Part shown: in pieces, positions 1-7,373 of the stretch | Layout of the letters: every line of letters starts with the position of its first letter | How positions within the stretch are numbered: the first letter of the stretch is position 1 | NCBI GenBank assembly: GCA_937981915.1 | Contig: CALJMD010000474.1 | Coordinates: 1 to 36,505 of the forward strand | Reading direction: 5' to 3' | Source: an uncultured Acidimicrobiales bacterium | GTDB taxonomy: Bacteria > Actinomycetota > Acidimicrobiia > Acidimicrobiales > SZUA-35 | Length of the DNA: 36,505 nucleotides | Notes under the pieces: generated by a model | Database searches by the model: none | What the model saw: the letters and a program-made list of their open reading frames with translations, nothing else | What the model was told of the DNA's origin: nothing | Program-made: the position numbers and the translations under genes

Positions 1-45
1 CTTTCGTCCCGCAGTGGTGCAGGGCGCAACAGGAAGGTTAAACGT

Positions 46-885
46 ATGCTTCAGGGTTCCTTGGAGAACTTTGCGCTCGATGAAGTTCTCGGACTGCTTT
101 CGAGCACGGCCAAGACGGGACAGTTGGATATCAAAGGCGACAGGGGCAATGGCTCCCTGGCGTTTCGGCAGGGTCGTCTTGTTGACGGTCAGGCCAGCTA
201 TGAGGCCAACGGAAACGGCATTGGCGATGTGATGTTCGAGCTGCTCCGCTACAGCGAGGGCAACTTCACATTCACAGCCATGGACATTGAGCCAACCGAG
301 TTCGACGATGACGTGTCGTCGGTGTTGAGCGATGCCGAGAATCGACTGCTGGACTGGCGCTCGATTGAGGCAGTCGTTCCGACGCTGAATCACACTGTCA
401 CGCCGGTGTCCGATCTGCCGACAGAAGAGGTCATGATTACCCGAGCCGAATGGTCGGCGCTTACCATCATTGCCGCCGGTTGCCCGGCTCTCGTTGTTTG
501 CGAGCGTCTGAACCTCGGCGAGGTCGAGGGAAGCCGCCAGATCAAGAACTTGGCTGAGCGTCAGTTGGTAATCATCAGTGAGCCCGCTGGTTCCAGGGCT
601 GCCTCCCCGGTACCTCCGACACCTCCGACCTCGATGGCCAGCGGAGGCTATACGCCGGCGTCGCAGAACTACCCGACACCGGGCTACAGCACGGCGGCTC
701 CGGCCGCTGATGCCTCGGCCTCGTACAGCTCGGCTACTCCGGCCGTCGCTACCACCGCCCCTCCGTCCCCGGCTGAGATCACCGAATTCGGTGAAGAGGT
801 CAACGACGCTTCGGAGCTCTTCGAAGAGCCAAGCGACGACCTCAACGGTGGCTTGCTGATGGAGTACCTGAAGCAGGACGGCTAA
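46..885 (+). CDS. DUF4388 (PATAN-type) domain protein with Pro/Ala/Ser-rich tail
   Basis: The first ~90 residues match the DUF4388/PATAN pattern: an opening like LQGSLENFALDEVLGLL, a strand-rich segment with FRQGRLVDGQA, and a close with GDVMFELLRYSEGNFTF. Residues ~100-185 resemble the winged-helix-like region that often follows it. Residues ~186-255 are a low-complexity Pro/Ala/Ser/Tyr linker, and the end is acidic (EEVNDASELFEEPSDD). No membrane segment or catalytic motif is visible. DUF4388 proteins are usually regulators or scaffolds linked to gliding, type IV pili or two-component systems, so a regulatory role fits the prepilin peptidase 77 bases downstream (inference). The ATG is preceded by AGGAAGG at good spacing. 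The ORF at 14 on the same strand is a shadow frame. Confidence 0.8.
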   Translation: MLQGSLENFALDEVLGLLSSTAKTGQLDIKGDRGNGSLAFRQGRLVDGQASYEANGNGIGDVMFELLRYSEGNFTFTAMDIEPTEFDDDVSSVLSDAENRLLDWRSIEAVVPTLNHTVTPVSDLPTEEVMITRAEWSALTIIAAGCPALVVCERLNLGEVEGSRQIKNLAERQLVIISEPAGSRAASPVPPTPPTSMASGGYTPASQNYPTPGYSTAAPAADASASYSSATPAVATTAPPSPAEITEFGEEVNDASELFEEPSDDLNGGLLMEYLKQDG

Positions 886-962
886 TAGAGCGCTAGCCGA
901 CCAATGTTCTCCGGTTGATAGCGGCCGGTGGCCAGGTCGACGAGACCACAGGAGAAGACACG

Positions 963-1709
963 ATGCGTTTACTGGCTCTGATTGTCATAGCGCTGGTTGT
1001 TGGACCTCTCCTTGGGATCGTCGTTGACCGGGCCGCCGGCCGCCTTCGCGTACTCCCGGAGCACCGGTGTGTTTCCTGCCACGAAGGCCAGGGGCGTCGA
1101 AGTCTCGTGCCAGTGGTCAACTGGTTTCAGCGTTGCCAACACTGTGAACGTCACAAGGGCATGCGGTACGCCGCTGTCGACGTGCTTTTGGCAGGTTCGT
1201 TCGGGTTGCTGGGTTGGAGATTCGATGATCTGCGGATCCTCGTTCCCTATCTGATGCTGAGCGCTGTGCTTGTTGCCTTGTCCGTCATCGACTTCGAGAC
1301 CCACTTGCTTCCCAACAATGTTGTTTGGCCTTCGATCTTGACCGGGCTGTTCCTGGTACTGGTCGTTTCAGGAGAGCTCGGCTACGAACAGGGAATCTAT
1401 TCGGCGTTGTTCGGTGCAGGATTACTTGGCGGAACACTCGGCCTCCTCCACGTCGTCTACGAACCCGGTATGGGTCGTGGTGACGTCAAGTTAGCCCTTC
1501 TCCTGGGGCTCTTCGTTGGCTGGATAGAGCCGGGCTTAATCGGAACTGTTCAGCGAATTCTCTACGTCATGCTTGTGGCCTTTGGGAGCGCCGGACTTGT
1601 CGGGTTGGCGTACAACGCCATCCGACGTCGCAGGGGTGAGATTCCGTTTGGCCCGGCGTTGGCCGGAGCGACGATGTTGGTCGTGCTGGTGTCACCGGGA
1701 CTGACCTAA
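963..1709 (+). CDS. Prepilin peptidase (type IV leader peptidase, A24 family)
   Basis: An integral membrane aspartyl protease that removes the leader from type IV prepilins; many family members also N-methylate the new N-terminus. About 248 residues with several hydrophobic segments. The cytoplasmic N-terminal domain has two Cys-x-x-Cys pairs (CVSC, CQHC), as in zinc-binding PilD proteins. The two catalytic aspartates are visible in VIDFETHLLPN and in GRGDVKLAL, the GxGD motif. I chose ATG 963 because GGAGAA lies six bases upstream; the ORF track extends to a TTG at 915 with no ribosome site, adding a hydrophilic stretch before the first membrane helix. It follows a DUF4388 gene, which suggests the edge of a pilus locus whose other genes lie outside the window. 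Confidence 0.9.
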   Translation: MRLLALIVIALVVGPLLGIVVDRAAGRLRVLPEHRCVSCHEGQGRRSLVPVVNWFQRCQHCERHKGMRYAAVDVLLAGSFGLLGWRFDDLRILVPYLMLSAVLVALSVIDFETHLLPNNVVWPSILTGLFLVLVVSGELGYEQGIYSALFGAGLLGGTLGLLHVVYEPGMGRGDVKLALLLGLFVGWIEPGLIGTVQRILYVMLVAFGSAGLVGLAYNAIRRRRGEIPFGPALAGATMLVVLVSPGLT

Positions 1710-1788
1710 AGGCTCGTTAACCTGACAAGGCGGCCCTCGCTCAACCGGCGAGGTGATCGCTAGGCCACAACAGCTGTCGGGGAGAGTC

Positions 1789-3174
1789 GTGTCAACAGAT
1801 CCTGCCGGTACACCCGGACCGCCGCTTGTCATTGTTTCCACAGAGTCGGGCCTCGCTCGCTCAGTGGCAGAGCAGGTCTCAAAGCGCCTGGACAACCGGG
1901 CCGAGCAGCCTGTCGACGTGGTCGTCTCGTCACCGGCCGAACTCACTGACGTCGAGGTTCGCCGTCGAACTCGCCGCAACAGCCGCGTTGTCTGGATCCG
2001 GCCCGACGATCATGGCGCCCAGCAGGAACACGCCGCCGACCTGGCTGTGCTGTCAACGGCGGCCAACGCCATCGTTGAGTTCGACCGCAGTGGCCCAAAT
2101 GGCGTCGAATCTGCAGCCGACGACATCGCCGCGATGCTCGGCGACAACGGTGACTTGTCGACGCCAGCCTATGTTGAACGACAGATGGTCTTCGGCGACG
2201 GTCGCCACACCGACATTGTGGTTGGCCACGGAGCGGCGCAGCGACTTAAGGACTTCATCCCGGACCGCTGTCGGCGGGTGGCGGTGGTGAGCCAGTCAGG
2301 CATCGATGTCGAGCTTGACTGTGGGGTCGAACAACGCACATTTGAGGTGCCCCAAGGTGAAACGGCAAAGCGTTTGGATGTCGTTGGAGACTTGACATCG
2401 CAGTTCGCCCAATGGGGTATGACCCGGGCGGACATTGTGGTCGCAGTCGGTGGAGGAGTGGTCACCGATCTCGGAGGCTTCGTGGCCGCCACCTACCATC
2501 GCGGTATTCCCGTGATCCACGTCGCCACCACGCTTCTCGGCCAAATTGACGCCGCCATCGGTGGCAAATGCGGGGTCAACCTCCCCGAAGGCAAGAACCT
2601 GGTTGGCGCCTTCTGGCAGCCGCTAGCCGTTCTCTGCGAAATCGATGCGTTGGACACGCTGCCCACCCGCGAGTTCACCTCGGGCATGGGCGAGCTTGCC
2701 AAATACCACTTTCTTGGAGGCGGTCACCTCGATCGTTTGCCGTTGACCCCGAGAGTGGCTCGCTCCGCCGCTATCAAGGCCGATGTGGTTACCGGCGACG
2801 AACGTGAAGGCGGTCGCCGAGCGGTGTTGAACTACGGCCACACCCTGGCGCACGCGCTTGAAACTGCGGGCGACTACGAGCTCCGCCATGGCGAAGCAGT
2901 TGGGATCGGCCTGATCTACGCCGCCGAATTGGCTCAACGACTTGGACGCATCGATGCCGAGCGGGTGGCCGAACATCGCCGCGTTGTAAGGGGCTATGGT
3001 CTTTCGACTGAAATCCCCGATGGCTACGATCTCGACCTACTGGTTGAGCTGTTCGCCCGCGACAAGAAGGCGCTCGACGGGATCACCTTTGTTCTTGATG
3101 GTCCGAATGGCGTCGAAGTAGTTGCCGTGGATGATCGATCCCTATTGAGAGAGACGCTGGATGCCGTCGTCTGA
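1789..3174 (+). CDS. aroB: 3-dehydroquinate synthase with N-terminal degenerate shikimate-kinase-like domain
   Basis: Converts DAHP to 3-dehydroquinate, the second shikimate-pathway step, using NAD and a divalent metal. The AroB part starts near residue 128 and shows the NAD-binding VVAVGGGVVTDLGGFVA, IGGKCGVNLPEGKN, the metal Glu in SGMGELAKYHF, the metal His residues in NYGHTLAHALE and RHGEAVGIGL, and a late RDKKALDG. The region between the metal Glu and GDEREGG is shorter than in E. coli AroB. Residues ~12-118 are extra: they start LVIVSTESGLARSV where a shikimate kinase has its P-loop, and end with VESAADDIAAML, resembling a kinase C-terminus, so this looks like a decayed AroK fused to AroB. 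GTG 1789 has GGGGAG just upstream; the track's GTG 1753 has no ribosome site. It overlaps the next gene by 14 bases. Confidence 0.92.
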   Translation: MSTDPAGTPGPPLVIVSTESGLARSVAEQVSKRLDNRAEQPVDVVVSSPAELTDVEVRRRTRRNSRVVWIRPDDHGAQQEHAADLAVLSTAANAIVEFDRSGPNGVESAADDIAAMLGDNGDLSTPAYVERQMVFGDGRHTDIVVGHGAAQRLKDFIPDRCRRVAVVSQSGIDVELDCGVEQRTFEVPQGETAKRLDVVGDLTSQFAQWGMTRADIVVAVGGGVVTDLGGFVAATYHRGIPVIHVATTLLGQIDAAIGGKCGVNLPEGKNLVGAFWQPLAVLCEIDALDTLPTREFTSGMGELAKYHFLGGGHLDRLPLTPRVARSAAIKADVVTGDEREGGRRAVLNYGHTLAHALETAGDYELRHGEAVGIGLIYAAELAQRLGRIDAERVAEHRRVVRGYGLSTEIPDGYDLDLLVELFARDKKALDGITFVLDGPNGVEVVAVDDRSLLRETLDAVV

Positions 3175-4324
3175 AACATCTGGCCCGCCACAATGGCTCC
3201 ACGATTCCGATCGACTTCGCGATGCCGTCGCCGCACTGGAACCGATGTCGACGACCGGTCGTTTGGCAGCGCTGCGTTCAAGCCTGGCCGACGTGTGTGA
3301 TGTCGCCGTCATCAACAAACCGGCCAATATCAGGTGGCTGACCGGCTTCACCGGTTCAAACGGTTTGGTGGTCGTCAGCCCCGAACGGCTGATTCTGGCC
3401 ACCGACGAACGCTACGGCGACCAGGCGGCGAGCCAGCTGGCGTCAGCTGGCATCGAAGCCGAAGTACGAATAAGCCGAGGCTTGTATGCCGTAGTCAGCG
3501 AGCATCTGATCTCAACAAAGGTCGGCCTCGAGGGCCATCACATCACCTGGGATGATCAACGAACCGTACAAGCCATGGTCGAAGGTGGTTCGGTCGTTCC
3601 TATTGGCCAGGTGGTGGAAGGGCTGCGGCGCCACAAAGACCCCGGAGAGCTGGCTCGACTCGAACTGGCCTGTCGCATCGCTGATGCATCGTTGGCCGAG
3701 GTGCTGTCTGAATTCGTCGATGGGCGGCACCGTACCGAACGCGACGTGGCCGTCGCACTCGAACGAGCAATGGCTGAGCGCGGAGCTGAGGATCGGTCGT
3801 TTCCGACCATCGTGGCCAGTGGTCCCAACAGCGCCCGTCCTCATGCCCAACCGTCGAATCGAACCATGAGTAGCGGCGACCTGTTGGTCATTGACATGGG
3901 AGCGAAGGTGGACGGCTACGGCAGCGATATGACCAGATCGTTCGCTGTTGGCGGCTTCACCGCCGAAACCGAACGGATGTATCGGGCGGTCGAGGAGTCC
4001 CAGGCCGGCGGCGTTCAGTTGGTGGCCTCAGGGGTCGGCGCTGATGCCGTTCACCGGGCGACGAGATCGGTTCTCGACGAGCACGGGCTTGTCGAGTATT
4101 TCATTCATGGAACGGGTCACGGCATCGGCCTTGAGATTCACGAGGGACCGTTCCTGTCGAGCACGACCGACGATACGCTGCGCACGGGGTACGTAGTCAC
4201 AGTTGAACCGGGCGTCTACATTCCCGAAGTCGGCGGTGTACGGATTGAGGATTCGGTGTTGGTCACCGAAGACGGAAACCGGCGCTTGACCAATCACCCC
4301 AAAGATCCGGTTTTGGCCGTCTAA
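3161..4324 (+). CDS. M24B metallopeptidase (Xaa-Pro dipeptidase/aminopeptidase)
   Basis: Cytoplasmic metallopeptidase predicted to cleave X-Pro bonds. Residues ~30-150 form a creatinase-type N-terminal domain (INKPANIRWLTGFTGSNG); the rest is the pita-bread catalytic domain. All five metal ligands are visible: Asp in VIDMGAKVDGYGSDMTRSF (two), His in GTGHGIGLEIHEGP, Glu in TVEPGVYIP and Glu in GVRIEDSVLV. At 387 residues it is a normal length. The start at 3161 overlaps the end of aroB by 14 bases, implying translational coupling; a second ATG at 3245 gives a start nearer the family norm and cannot be excluded. Position between aroB and efp is a widespread conserved order (pepQ/pepP-efp-nusB). 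Confidence 0.9.
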   Translation: MPSSETSGPPQWLHDSDRLRDAVAALEPMSTTGRLAALRSSLADVCDVAVINKPANIRWLTGFTGSNGLVVVSPERLILATDERYGDQAASQLASAGIEAEVRISRGLYAVVSEHLISTKVGLEGHHITWDDQRTVQAMVEGGSVVPIGQVVEGLRRHKDPGELARLELACRIADASLAEVLSEFVDGRHRTERDVAVALERAMAERGAEDRSFPTIVASGPNSARPHAQPSNRTMSSGDLLVIDMGAKVDGYGSDMTRSFAVGGFTAETERMYRAVEESQAGGVQLVASGVGADAVHRATRSVLDEHGLVEYFIHGTGHGIGLEIHEGPFLSSTTDDTLRTGYVVTVEPGVYIPEVGGVRIEDSVLVTEDGNRRLTNHPKDPVLAV

Positions 4325-4373
4325 CGGCACAGATCCGATGAGTCGCAGAACGAGATGAGAGCAGACGACGTCG

Positions 4374-4937
4374 ATGGCCACCATCAGCACTAATGATTTC
4401 AAGAACGGAATGACGATCGAGCTGTCGGACGGCCTGTTCCAAATTCAGGACTTCCAGCATGTGAAACCAGGGAAGGGAGGGGCGTTTGTTCGTTCCACCC
4501 TTCGCAACGTTCGCACCGGTTCGGTGGTCGACCGGACCTTCCGTGCCGGCGAGAAGATGGAGAACGCATTCATCGAGAAGCGCGATAAGCAGTACCTGTA
4601 CCGCGACGGCGAGGACTATGCGGTCATGGATTCCGAGACGTTCGAGCAAAACTCCGTCAGCGTTTCCGCCATGGGCGAGGCGGCCAACTACGTGACCGAA
4701 GGCCAAAGCGTCGTGTTTCTGATGTACGGCGATGAGATCATCGGGACGGATCTTCCTGCCTCCGTTGAGCTTGATGTGTCCGACACCGAGCCCGGCCTCC
4801 AAGGCGACCGAGTATCAGGCGCCCGAAAGCCGGCGACTTTGGAGACCGGTTTAGTCGTCCAGGTACCCCTTTTTGTGAATGTGGGTGACCGAATCAAGGT
4901 CGACACTCGCACCGGCGAATACCAGACCCGAGCGTGA
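4374..4937 (+). CDS. efp: Translation elongation factor P
   Basis: EF-P binds the ribosome next to the P-site and rescues stalls at polyproline. The 187 residues fit the family: KOW-like N-terminal domain (MATISTNDFKNGMTIEL), then two OB domains ending in VGDRIKVDTRTGEYQTRA. The tip loop reads HVKPGKGGAFV, with Lys34 at the position that is beta-lysylated in E. coli; no modification enzyme (EpmA/EpmB) is in the window. The ribosome site upstream of ATG 4374 is weak, but the start matches the family N-terminus. The stop codon overlaps the GTG start of nusB (GTGA). Confidence 0.97.
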   Translation: MATISTNDFKNGMTIELSDGLFQIQDFQHVKPGKGGAFVRSTLRNVRTGSVVDRTFRAGEKMENAFIEKRDKQYLYRDGEDYAVMDSETFEQNSVSVSAMGEAANYVTEGQSVVFLMYGDEIIGTDLPASVELDVSDTEPGLQGDRVSGARKPATLETGLVVQVPLFVNVGDRIKVDTRTGEYQTRA

Positions 4938-5362
4938 GTAGCGGCGGATCCGGCCTGCAGCGAAGTCGGCGGGAGTCTCGAGAGCGCGTGGTCGAACTTG
5001 GCTACGAAGCCGAGCTGCGAAGCTGGACTGTAGATGAGTTACTGGAGTCGCTGCCCCTGGCCGCCGACCCGTTTGTTGTTGATCTCTTGCGTGATCTCGA
5101 AACACACCAAGTCGAGGTCGATGCCCGGATTGCAAAGATGGCAAGAGGTTGGACGCTGGAGCGAATGCCCGTTCTCGACCGTCTGATCATGCGGTTGGCT
5201 ACTGTCGAGCTGCTTCACCAGGACACGCCGACCGGTGTGGTGCTGGCCGAAGCAGTTGAATTGGCCAGCCGCTACTCGACCGATGAGTCGGGCCGGTTCG
5301 TTAACGGTGTACTGGCAGCTGTGGCCCGCGAGGTGCGCCCGGAGGCTGACTCCACCACCTGA
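4934..5362 (+). CDS. nusB: Transcription antitermination factor NusB
   Basis: NusB binds boxA RNA with NusE/S10 and supports antitermination of rRNA transcription. The all-helical 142-residue protein has the family pattern: an Arg-rich opening (RSRRESRERVVELGYEAEL), a central WTLERMPVLDRLIMRLATVELL, and the C-terminal VVLAEAVELASRYSTDESGRFVNGVLAAV. It starts at a GTG that overlaps the efp stop, so it is probably translated by coupling. It is the last gene of the aroB-M24-efp-nusB run; about 100 bases follow before the next gene, with a short CGGGG/CCCCG hairpin at ~5366-5382 that lacks a U-run. Confidence 0.95.
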   Translation: MSSGGSGLQRSRRESRERVVELGYEAELRSWTVDELLESLPLAADPFVVDLLRDLETHQVEVDARIAKMARGWTLERMPVLDRLIMRLATVELLHQDTPTGVVLAEAVELASRYSTDESGRFVNGVLAAVAREVRPEADSTT

Positions 5363-5463
5363 CGACGGGGCGATAATCCCCGGCCTGATTCGCCCGGCCG
5401 ATTGCCGCTAGGCGAACCAGCCGGTCGACTCAACGGGGCGGTGTTGGCCGCCGATAGAGCCAT

Positions 5464-6684
5464 GTGCCCCGTCGTTTCGCCATCGCTCTGCCGACTGTCG
5501 CTCTGGTAGTCGCGTTGTTGGCGGTTATGGTTTCGAGCCAGCCCGATCCGCTCCCGTACTCACCTCCGGGCGGGCCCGCCGCTCGCCCATGGATAGATAC
5601 TCAGGATCGGGGTGCGGTGGAGGACGCCTTCGCCAGCTGGTACCACAGCGGGGAGTCTGAGGTTGCTTGGACTGGCAGCTATGAGGGCTGCGCCTCCGGA
5701 GACAGCTCGGATCTGCTTCGAGAAGCAACCATTGACCGAGTCAACTTTTTTCGGGCCATGGCCGGAGTGCCCGCCACCGTTCAACACGACACTGACTACT
5801 CAGAACTGGCGCAAGCCGGTGCACTGATGATGAGCGCCGAAGGCAAACTCAGCCACTACCCGGATCACACCTACGAATGCTTCACCACTGACGGAGAAAT
5901 GGCCGCGGCTAACAGCAACCTGTATCTCGGCCGAACCGGTCCATGGGCCGTGGATGGTTACATCGAGGATCCCGGTGACAAGAACGTGGACGTCGGCCAC
6001 CGAATAACGATTCTGCACCCCCCGACTACCCGCATGGGAGTAGGACATGTCGCCGGGGATGAGAGTCGGTATCCGGCCAATGTTCTCTGGGTGTTCGATG
6101 AGAACGTCTTTGACAAGACCACGGCGGTTCGAGAGCACAGCGGTTTCGTTGCCTGGCCACCGAGAGGATACGTCCCCGGCGAGTTGGTCTATCCGCGCTG
6201 GTCGTTCTCGCTGAGCGAAGCCGATCTCAGTGACGCCGAGTTGACGATGACGGCCAACGGCGAGCCGGTCGCGTATTCCATTGTCGCCCGTCTCTCGAAG
6301 GAGGGCGAAGTTCCCTCTTCCGTCTTGGTGTGGGAGCCATCTCAGACCGTTATGCAAGCAACCGAAGACGTTACCTACGCCATCTCGGTCGCCGGTGTCG
6401 GAGTTCGCCAGCCGGCCGAGTCGGACCTGCGGACACTGGCAATGGTGTCGGATCGAGAGCCCGCAGATCGTCTCGACCGTTTCCATCAAGGTACGGCCAC
6501 GGAGGCGGCTGGTGATCAACCCGGCGCCTACGAAAAGGTCACGTTCTCCTATGAGGTAACGGTGTTGGCTCCGGCTGATGGAGGCTTGCGATCAACGGTA
6601 ATGGCCGCGCTTGAACCGGCCTCAGACCGCGCCCGTGCAGTAGTCGACTCAAGCCGGCGACGGCTCCAGTCGTTCGGCTTGTGA
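5464..6684 (+). CDS. Secreted or membrane-anchored CAP (SCP/PR1-like) domain protein
   Basis: The N-terminus (PRRFAIALPTVALVVALLAVMV) is a signal peptide or membrane anchor, so the rest is likely outside the cell. Residues ~85-220 look like a CAP domain: an Arg-Val-Asn opening (ATIDRVNFFRAMAGVPA), a helix with ELAQAGALMMSAEGKLSHYP, and the conserved GHRITILHPPTTRMGVGHV. The C-terminal ~180 residues (from ~225) are strand-rich and unfamiliar; they may be a second extracellular domain. No enzymatic function can be assigned, since bacterial CAP proteins have varied or unknown roles. The GTG start has only a weak ribosome site (GATAGAG). It sits between nusB and the pyr operon, on the same strand but with gaps of ~100 bases each side, so it is probably its own unit. 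Confidence 0.75.
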   Translation: MPRRFAIALPTVALVVALLAVMVSSQPDPLPYSPPGGPAARPWIDTQDRGAVEDAFASWYHSGESEVAWTGSYEGCASGDSSDLLREATIDRVNFFRAMAGVPATVQHDTDYSELAQAGALMMSAEGKLSHYPDHTYECFTTDGEMAAANSNLYLGRTGPWAVDGYIEDPGDKNVDVGHRITILHPPTTRMGVGHVAGDESRYPANVLWVFDENVFDKTTAVREHSGFVAWPPRGYVPGELVYPRWSFSLSEADLSDAELTMTANGEPVAYSIVARLSKEGEVPSSVLVWEPSQTVMQATEDVTYAISVAGVGVRQPAESDLRTLAMVSDREPADRLDRFHQGTATEAAGDQPGAYEKVTFSYEVTVLAPADGGLRSTVMAALEPASDRARAVVDSSRRRLQSFGL

Positions 6685-6763
6685 CGTCCACGCACCGTCC
6701 GACTTTCTGAACGGTCGCGGCGCGCGGCGCCGGAGGACTCGCTACCCTCTCTGAGTGGCAGAT

Positions 6764-6800
6764 CCGTGAAGTGGGTTCCGTGAGACCCGTACGGAAGGAG
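6764..6800 (+). promoter_or_regulatory. Candidate PyrR-binding RNA hairpin directly before the pyrR ribosome binding site
   Basis: The RNA can fold with a lower stem CCGU (6764-6767)/ACGG (6791-6794), a purine-rich bulge GAAGU against GU, an upper stem GGGUU (6773-6777)/GACCC (6784-6788), and a six-base loop CCGUGA (6778-6783). The loop matches CNGNGA of Bacillus-type PyrR targets (consensus as I recall it, ARUCCNGNGAGGYU), and each stem departure from consensus keeps pairing (A-U to G-C, U-G to U-A, C-G to U-G). The ribosome site AAGGAG (6795-6800) touches the lower stem, so bound PyrR would hide it. A rival fold pairs UUCCGU (6776-6781) with ACGGAA (6791-6796). A possible -10 (TACCCT, 6743-6748) lies upstream, without a clear -35. 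Confidence 0.6.
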
Positions 6801-6806
6801 TTCACT

Positions 6807-7373
6807 ATGGCTGAACGCGAACGACGACGCACGCCCCCGTATGGGGGCGTTTTTGTTGCCCGGTCGGAAATTCTCGACAGCGCAGCGGTTCGCCGGGCAA
6901 TCCGACGCATGGCCCATGAAATCGTCGAAGCGAACGAAGGCTTGTTAGACACAGTGCTCGTCGGCTTGCAGACCGGGGGAGTGCCGTTCGCCGAAGCGAT
7001 CGCCGAGTCCTTGATGGAAATCGAAGGTGTTGAAGTTCCGGTCGGCAAACTCGATGTCGCGTTCTATCGGGACGACATCAACCTGCGGCCCGTGTTGCCG
7101 GAAGCGGTGACCGAGATGAACATCGACATCGCACGCAAGACCGTTGTGCTGGTTGATGACGTGCTCTTCACCGGTCGGACCGTCAGAGCGGCCCTGGATG
7201 CCATCGTCGACCAGGGCAGACCGCGAACTGTTCAATTGGCGGTGATGGTTGATCGTGGCCATCGTGAACTGCCGATCCGACCGGACTATGTGGGCAAGAA
7301 TGTGCCCACGAAACGCACCGAAGCGGTGAACGCCACTGTGCTCGGGGTCGACCTCGGGGAAATCCAGCGATGA
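6807..7373 (+). CDS. pyrR: PyrR, pyrimidine operon regulator / uracil phosphoribosyltransferase
   Basis: PyrR senses UMP/UTP versus PRPP, binds pyr leader RNA, and has uracil phosphoribosyltransferase activity. The 188 residues show the PRPP-binding VVLVDDVLFTGRTVRAALDA, the PyrR-specific AVMVDRGHRELPIRPDYVGKNVPT, and an opening (ARSEILDSAAVRRAIRRMAHEIVE) like mycobacterial PyrR. I chose ATG 6807 because AAGGAG lies six bases upstream; the track's GTG at 6771 falls inside the candidate PyrR hairpin and has no ribosome site. The first ~17 residues, including the Arg-rich ERERRRTPPYGG, are not conserved with other PyrR proteins; their codons contain an intrinsic terminator. First gene of the pyr operon, with an ATGA overlap to pyrB. 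Confidence 0.95.
   Translation: MAERERRRTPPYGGVFVARSEILDSAAVRRAIRRMAHEIVEANEGLLDTVLVGLQTGGVPFAEAIAESLMEIEGVEVPVGKLDVAFYRDDINLRPVLPEAVTEMNIDIARKTVVLVDDVLFTGRTVRAALDAIVDQGRPRTVQLAVMVDRGHRELPIRPDYVGKNVPTKRTEAVNATVLGVDLGEIQR
6831..6857 (+). terminator. Intrinsic terminator embedded in the 5' coding region of pyrR
   Basis: ACGCCCCC (6831-6838) and GGGGGCGT (6843-6850) form a perfect 8-bp stem with a four-base loop (GTAT), followed directly by TTTT-G-TT; the last stem base is also a T. This is the best intrinsic terminator in the window, yet it lies in pyrR codons 9-17 (T-P-P-Y-G-G-V-F-V). A ribosome on pyrR would keep it unfolded, and without translation it could end transcription. Attenuation is inferred; the hairpin and U-run are seen directly. 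Confidence 0.75.

Noticed and set aside
5800-6519. 239-residue minus-strand ORF within the CAP-domain gene
   Set aside because: No family match and no ribosome site; the plus-strand frame carries clear CAP motifs.
6771-6806. Upstream GTG start for pyrR
   Set aside because: It lies inside the candidate PyrR hairpin and lacks a ribosome site, while ATG 6807 has AAGGAG at ideal spacing.
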